Source: Sideroxyarcus sp.
GTDB lineage: Bacteria; Pseudomonadota; Gammaproteobacteria; Burkholderiales; Gallionellaceae
Direction of reading: 5' to 3'
Assembly (NCBI GenBank): GCA_030651895.1
Contig: JAUSBR010000014.1
Location: 1 to 64,000 of the forward strand
Length of the DNA: 64,000 bases
Shown: positions 60,476-64,000 of the stretch, piece by piece
How positions within the stretch are numbered: position 1 is the stretch's first letter
Layout: every line of letters starts with the position of its first letter
The notes under the pieces: model-generated
Database searches by the model: none
What the model saw: the letters and a program-made list of their open reading frames with translations, nothing else
What the model was told of the DNA's origin: nothing
Position numbers and translations under genes: made by a program

Positions 60476-61321
60476 ATGCTGAGTTATCGCCACGCTTTCC
60501 ACGCCGGCAACCATGCCGATGTGCTCAAGCATTTCGTCGAGTTGCAACTGCTGCGTTACCTCGCGCAGAAAGACAAACCGTTCTGGTACATTGACACCCA
60601 TGCCGGTGCCGGCTGTTACGAACTGGATAGCGAATACGCCGAGAAGAACGCCGAATACGAGAGCGGCATCGCGCGGCTGTGGCAAGCCGATGATCTGCCT
60701 GCATCGCTGGCGGAATACGTGGCGATGGTCAAATTCTTCAACCCGGAAGGCGTGCTGCATCTTTATCCCGGCTCACCACTGGTCGCGCTGGATTCCATGC
60801 GCGAACAGGATAGATTGCGACTGTTTGAATTGCATCCGTCCGACTTCGACATCCTCGAACAGAACTTCGCCGGTCATGACACCCACGTCCTCATGCAGAA
60901 GGCGGATGGGTTCGGTGCCCTCAAAGCCCTGCTGCCACCGCCACCGCGCCGCGCACTGGTGCTCATCGATCCGCCCTATGAAGAAAAACAGGACTACCAG
61001 CGCGTGGTCAGTGCGCTGCAGGAAGGCCTGAGACGCTTCGCCACCGGCACCTATGCCGTATGGTATCCGCAATTGCAGCGCACGGAATCTGTGCAACTGC
61101 CCGAGAAGTTGAAACGGCTGGACGTGAAGAGTTGGCTACATGTTGCCTTGAGCGTGCAAGCTCCGTCTGCGGACGGCTTCGGCATGCACGGCAGCGGCAT
61201 GTTCGTCATCAACCCGCCGTGGACTTTGCATGCCACCTTGCAGGAAGTGATGCCGGTGCTGGCATCGCGCCTGGGACAGAACGGCGAGGGAAGCTTTGTG
61301 CTGGAGCAACAGGCTGCGTGA
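60476..61321 (+). CDS. rlmJ: 23S rRNA (adenine(2030)-N6)-methyltransferase
   Basis: 281 residues, as in E. coli RlmJ (280). The N-terminal MLSYRHAFHAGNHADVLKH is diagnostic, the SAM motif is DTHAGAGCYEL, and the catalytic DPPY begins at Asp165. It methylates A2030 in 23S rRNA. It stands 51 bases after the transporter genes and just before earP. Confidence 0.96.
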   Translation: MLSYRHAFHAGNHADVLKHFVELQLLRYLAQKDKPFWYIDTHAGAGCYELDSEYAEKNAEYESGIARLWQADDLPASLAEYVAMVKFFNPEGVLHLYPGSPLVALDSMREQDRLRLFELHPSDFDILEQNFAGHDTHVLMQKADGFGALKALLPPPPRRALVLIDPPYEEKQDYQRVVSALQEGLRRFATGTYAVWYPQLQRTESVQLPEKLKRLDVKSWLHVALSVQAPSADGFGMHGSGMFVINPPWTLHATLQEVMPVLASRLGQNGEGSFVLEQQAA

Positions 61322-61327
61322 ATCGAC

Positions 61328-62488
61328 ATGACAAGGACTGCGACATCCTGCGACATCTTCTGCGCCGTAGTCGATAACTACGGCGACATCGGCGTGTGCT
61401 GGCGCCTGGCGCGGCAACTGGCGAACGAGCACGGCGTTGAGGTGCGGCTGTGGGTGGACGATCTGAAGAGTTTCGGCAAGCTGTGTCCGGAACTGGATGC
61501 GGCGTTGGACGAGCAGCATTGTCGCGGTGTGGAAGTGCGACGCTGGAGCGCCGATTTTCCCGCCGTCGAACCCGCCGGGTTGGTGATCGAGGCATTCGCC
61601 TGCCGCTTGCCCGAATCCTATGTGTCGGCGATGGCCGCACGCGAGCAAAAACCGGTCTGGGTCAATCTGGAATACCTCTCGGCCGAAGACTGGGTGGAAG
61701 GCTGCCACAAACTGCCATCGCCGCATCCGAGCCTGCCACTGACCAAGTACTTTTTCTTTCCCGGCTTCACGGCAAAGACCGGCGGCCTATTGCTGGAACG
61801 CGACCTGCTGGCGCGGCGGGATGCTTTTCAGTCGGATACCGGGGCGCAGCAGCGCTATTGGCAGAGTATGGGCGTGCCGGAGCGGTTCGCGGGGGAGTTA
61901 AGGGTGTCCTTGTTCGGCTATGAGAACGAGGCGATGGATAATCTATTGAGTGTCTGGGAGCGCGGCGATCAACCTGCGACCTGTCTGTTGCCGGAAGGAC
62001 GTTCTCTACCGCAGGTGGCAGCGTTCTTTGGGCATGAATCAGGGAAGGCAGGAGATGTCTGGCAGCGGGGCCAGTTGCGCGTGCATGTGCTGCCTTTCGT
62101 CGAGCAGGAGTGTTATGACGAGTTGTTGTGGGCCTGCGACGTCAATTTCGTGCGCGGCGAGGACTCCTGCATCAGGGCGCAATGGGCGGCCAAACCATTC
62201 ATTTGGCAGATATATCCGCAGCATGACGGCGTGCATCTGGAGAAGTTGGAGGCATTGCGGGCACTATATTCGGCATATCTGCCGCCCGAAGCGGGCCTGG
62301 CTGTGCGTGAGCTTTGGCTGGCCTGGAACGGCGGGTCGGATATCGTCGGGGCTTGGCAGCGCTTTGTGGCGCAGCGGGTTGTGTTGACCAGGCATAGTGC
62401 CGAATGGGCGCAGCGCCTGACGCCCAATAACCTTGCATTGAATTTGCTGGATTTTTACCGTCAAACTAGCAACCCGAGAATTCCATAA
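61328..62488 (+). CDS. earP: EF-P arginine rhamnosyltransferase
   Basis: 386 residues of the EarP (formerly DUF2331) inverting glycosyltransferase, which transfers rhamnose from dTDP-rhamnose to Arg32 of elongation factor P. The N-terminal motif DNYGDIGVCWRLARQLA holds the catalytic Asp, and the C-terminal nucleotide site is NFVRGEDSCIRAQWAAKPFIWQ. efp follows 180 bases downstream, the standard earP-efp pairing. dTDP-rhamnose genes are not in the window. Confidence 0.96.
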   Translation: MTRTATSCDIFCAVVDNYGDIGVCWRLARQLANEHGVEVRLWVDDLKSFGKLCPELDAALDEQHCRGVEVRRWSADFPAVEPAGLVIEAFACRLPESYVSAMAAREQKPVWVNLEYLSAEDWVEGCHKLPSPHPSLPLTKYFFFPGFTAKTGGLLLERDLLARRDAFQSDTGAQQRYWQSMGVPERFAGELRVSLFGYENEAMDNLLSVWERGDQPATCLLPEGRSLPQVAAFFGHESGKAGDVWQRGQLRVHVLPFVEQECYDELLWACDVNFVRGEDSCIRAQWAAKPFIWQIYPQHDGVHLEKLEALRALYSAYLPPEAGLAVRELWLAWNGGSDIVGAWQRFVAQRVVLTRHSAEWAQRLTPNNLALNLLDFYRQTSNPRIP

Positions 62489-62509
62489 ATTTGCGCGCCC
62501 TCGCTAGTC

Positions 62510-62638
62510 TTTTGTTTGATATGAAAGATTTTGCTCAGTCGGGTGTATGAGTCACTACACCACTCCTTCACAAAACTTCCCTATCAAACAAAATCCTGCG
62601 CGATCATCTCGCAAATTTAAGAAATTTTCGGGTAGAAT
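62510..62638 (+). promoter_or_regulatory. earP-efp intergenic region: long-range inverted repeat and efp promoter
   Basis: TTTTGTTTGATA (62510-62521) and TATCAAACAAAA (62582-62593) are perfect 12-bp inverted repeats 60 bases apart, able to form a long-looped stem or a looped operator. Downstream is an AT-rich stretch, then TAGAAT (62633-62638) followed by CCGCGCC, a likely -10 and discriminator for efp. No good -35 is visible. Confidence 0.4.
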
Positions 62639-62668
62639 CCGCGCCTTGAATTTTGAGGGGCAGCAAAC

Positions 62669-63235
62669 ATGAAAACAGCACAAGAACTCCGCGCCGGTAA
62701 CGTGATCAACGTTGGTGGCGATCCCATGGTCATCCTGAAGGCCGAATACAGCCGTTCCGGCCGTAACGGTTCCGTGGTCAAGATGAAGATGAAGAACCTG
62801 TTGACCGAAACGGCCAAAGAGACGGTGTACGCTGCCGACGACAAGTTCGACCAGATCATCCTCGACAAGAAGGAATGCACTTACACCTACTTCGCCGACC
62901 CGATGTACGTGTTCATGGACACCGAGTACAACCAGTACGAAGTCGAGAAGGAAAACGTCGGCGACGTGGTGAACTATCTGGCCGACGGCATGGAAGATAT
63001 CTGCGAAGTGGTGTTCTACGACGGCAAGGCGATTTCCGTCGAATTGCCCAACACCATCATCCGCGAGATCGAGTACACCGAACCCGCGGTGCGCGGCGAC
63101 ACTTCCGGCAAGGTGATGAAGCCGGCCCGTCTGAAAGGTTCCGGTTTCGAACTGCCCGTGGCGGCGTTCATCGAGATCGGCGACAAGATCGAGATCGACA
63201 CCCGCACCAATGAGTACAAGAAACGCGCGAACTGA
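62669..63235 (+). CDS. efp: Elongation factor P
   Basis: Relieves ribosome stalling at polyproline stretches. 188 residues; KOW-like domain I with the modification loop YSRSGRNGS, where residue 32 is Arg. This is the EarP-type, rhamnosylated form rather than the Lys form modified by EpmA. GAGGGGCAG precedes the ATG. It ends at a strong terminator. Confidence 0.98.
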   Translation: MKTAQELRAGNVINVGGDPMVILKAEYSRSGRNGSVVKMKMKNLLTETAKETVYAADDKFDQIILDKKECTYTYFADPMYVFMDTEYNQYEVEKENVGDVVNYLADGMEDICEVVFYDGKAISVELPNTIIREIEYTEPAVRGDTSGKVMKPARLKGSGFELPVAAFIEIGDKIEIDTRTNEYKKRAN

Positions 63236-63257
63236 GTCTGGTTCGTTGAAGCGATAA

Positions 63258-63285
63258 AAAAGAGCCGCTGCGAAGCGGCTCTTTT
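63258..63285. terminator. Bidirectional terminator between efp and the mutarotase gene
   Basis: AAAAGAGCCGCT (63258-63269) and AGCGGCTCTTTT (63274-63285) form a perfect 12-bp stem with a GCGA tetraloop. U-runs occur in both directions (CTTTTGTTTT rightward, a T-run reading leftward through 63256-63260). It serves efp and the convergent leftward gene. Confidence 0.9.
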
Positions 63286-63307
63286 GTTTTGTGCAGGCTG
63301 AGGTGGC

Positions 63308-64000
63308 TTACAGTTTTTCCACGCTGTACACCGCCACCAGCCTGTGCGTCTCGCCCGGTGCCAGTGAGACTACATTCTCCAGCGCGTTGCCACTTTCCAC
63401 ACACACCATGTCGCCGTGCAGTGCCGGGCCGAAGTCGCCCATCTTCTCGGCTTTTTCCGTCCACGGGTTCCACACTACGGTGGATTTGCTACCCTGTTTG
63501 GCGATGCGGATGGCACGCTTCAGGCCTTTGTCCTCGATCACGCAGTCGGCAGCGGTGTTTACATACACGCGGTCCACTTCGCTCTCGACGACGATGCCAT
63601 CCTGCTGGTTGAAGCGCGCGAAATCCTTCACCTTGTCCAGGTATTCGCAGTTCTCCAAACCGTAAATGGTCATGTTGGCGACATCGCTGATCTGGAGGTA
63701 GGTGTGCAGGGCTTCGCCGAGCTCGAATGTCTCCTTGCCGGTGTTGGTCGTTACCAGTTCGACGCGCAGTGCCTTGCCCACGGTCACTTCGAGCTGCACG
63801 GAGGAAGCATGCGGCCATTGCGCGCGGGTGGCATCGCTCTCGACCAGGCCGAAGCGCAGGAAGGTCGAACCATCCGGCAGCGCCTTCGTTTCCAGCACGT
63901 CCCATGGCACGGTGCGCGCATAGCCGTGGCCTGGCAGTTTGCTGTCATTTTTGTGCGGGCCGAACCACGGCCAACAGATCGGCACGCCGCCGCGGATAGA
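63308..64000 (-). CDS. D-hexose-6-phosphate mutarotase, 5' part beyond the window
   Basis: The 3' part (231 codons including the stop) of a YeaD-like aldose-1-epimerase family protein that interconverts anomers of glucose 6-phosphate and related sugars. The reading frame runs off the right edge; the first visible residues are SIRGGVPICWPWFGP, a family signature, so the GTG at 63985 is internal. Further motifs include EALHTYLQISD and VVWNPWTEKAEKM with the conserved Asp in GDFG. The start and upstream signals are not in the window. Confidence 0.93.
   Translation of the reverse strand, partial: SIRGGVPICWPWFGPHKNDSKLPGHGYARTVPWDVLETKALPDGSTFLRFGLVESDATRAQWPHASSVQLEVTVGKALRVELVTTNTGKETFELGEALHTYLQISDVANMTIYGLENCEYLDKVKDFARFNQQDGIVVESEVDRVYVNTAADCVIEDKGLKRAIRIAKQGSKSTVVWNPWTEKAEKMGDFGPALHGDMVCVESGNALENVVSLAPGETHRLVAVYSVEKL

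Overview
The window reads as an ordinary stretch of a G+C-rich betaproteobacterial chromosome, most likely from the Nitrosomonadales and close to the Gallionellaceae (Sideroxydans/Gallionella type). The reasons are the gene order leuC-leuD-leuB-asd-fimV-truA-trpF-trpB-trpA-accD-folC-SPOR-cvpA-purF-metZ, the pairing of earP with an EF-P carrying Arg32, and a GAACGAACGTTC element before recA, which is the LexA motif described for Sideroxydans lithotrophicus and Gallionella rather than the usual betaproteobacterial CTGT-N8-ACAG. The affiliation is inferred; no rRNA lies in the window. There is no prophage, insertion sequence or CRISPR array.

Layout. 1-0.75 kb: an unrecognised leftward gene and a palindromic element. 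0.75-5.25 kb: leucine genes and asd, with a small secreted Lys-rich protein inserted between leuC and leuD. 5.4-8.06 kb: fimV, ending in a strong terminator. 8.1-17.05 kb: a tightly packed, often overlapping run from a CbiQ-like membrane protein through truA, trpFBA, accD, folC, an SPOR protein, cvpA and purF. 17.05-23.2 kb: a structured leader, metZ, pncC, then SOS-controlled recA-recX and alaS. 23.4-28.9 kb: a lone receiver protein, a leftward block (AlgC-type phosphohexomutase, waaF, zinc-finger protein, ilvE) and a divergent membrane adenylate cyclase. 28.9-39.7 kb: glnE, yhdP-nitrilase-tldD, two tandem hemerythrins, ribF. 39.7-43.9 kb: ileS-lspA-ispH.

43.9-54.7 kb is the most unusual region: a six-gene leftward type IV pilus minor-pilin operon (pilE-like, fimT, pilV, pilW, pilX, pilY1). 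It ends in a 2508-residue PilY1, about twice the usual size. Roughly 1300 extra residues interrupt its von Willebrand A-like N-terminal domain, made of a Trp/Gln 13-residue tandem repeat followed by Cys-rich repeats of about 78 residues.

54.8-64 kb: thiO, tRNA-Thr(CGU), a MacA/MacB-like four-gene efflux cassette interrupted by a REP-like palindrome, rlmJ, earP, efp and a truncated hexose-6-phosphate mutarotase gene at the right edge. Functionally the window combines amino-acid, purine, folate and isoprenoid biosynthesis, translation, cell-envelope upkeep and pilus-tip assembly. A 25-bp element found only before the first unknown gene and before the adenylate cyclase points to an unrecognised shared regulator.
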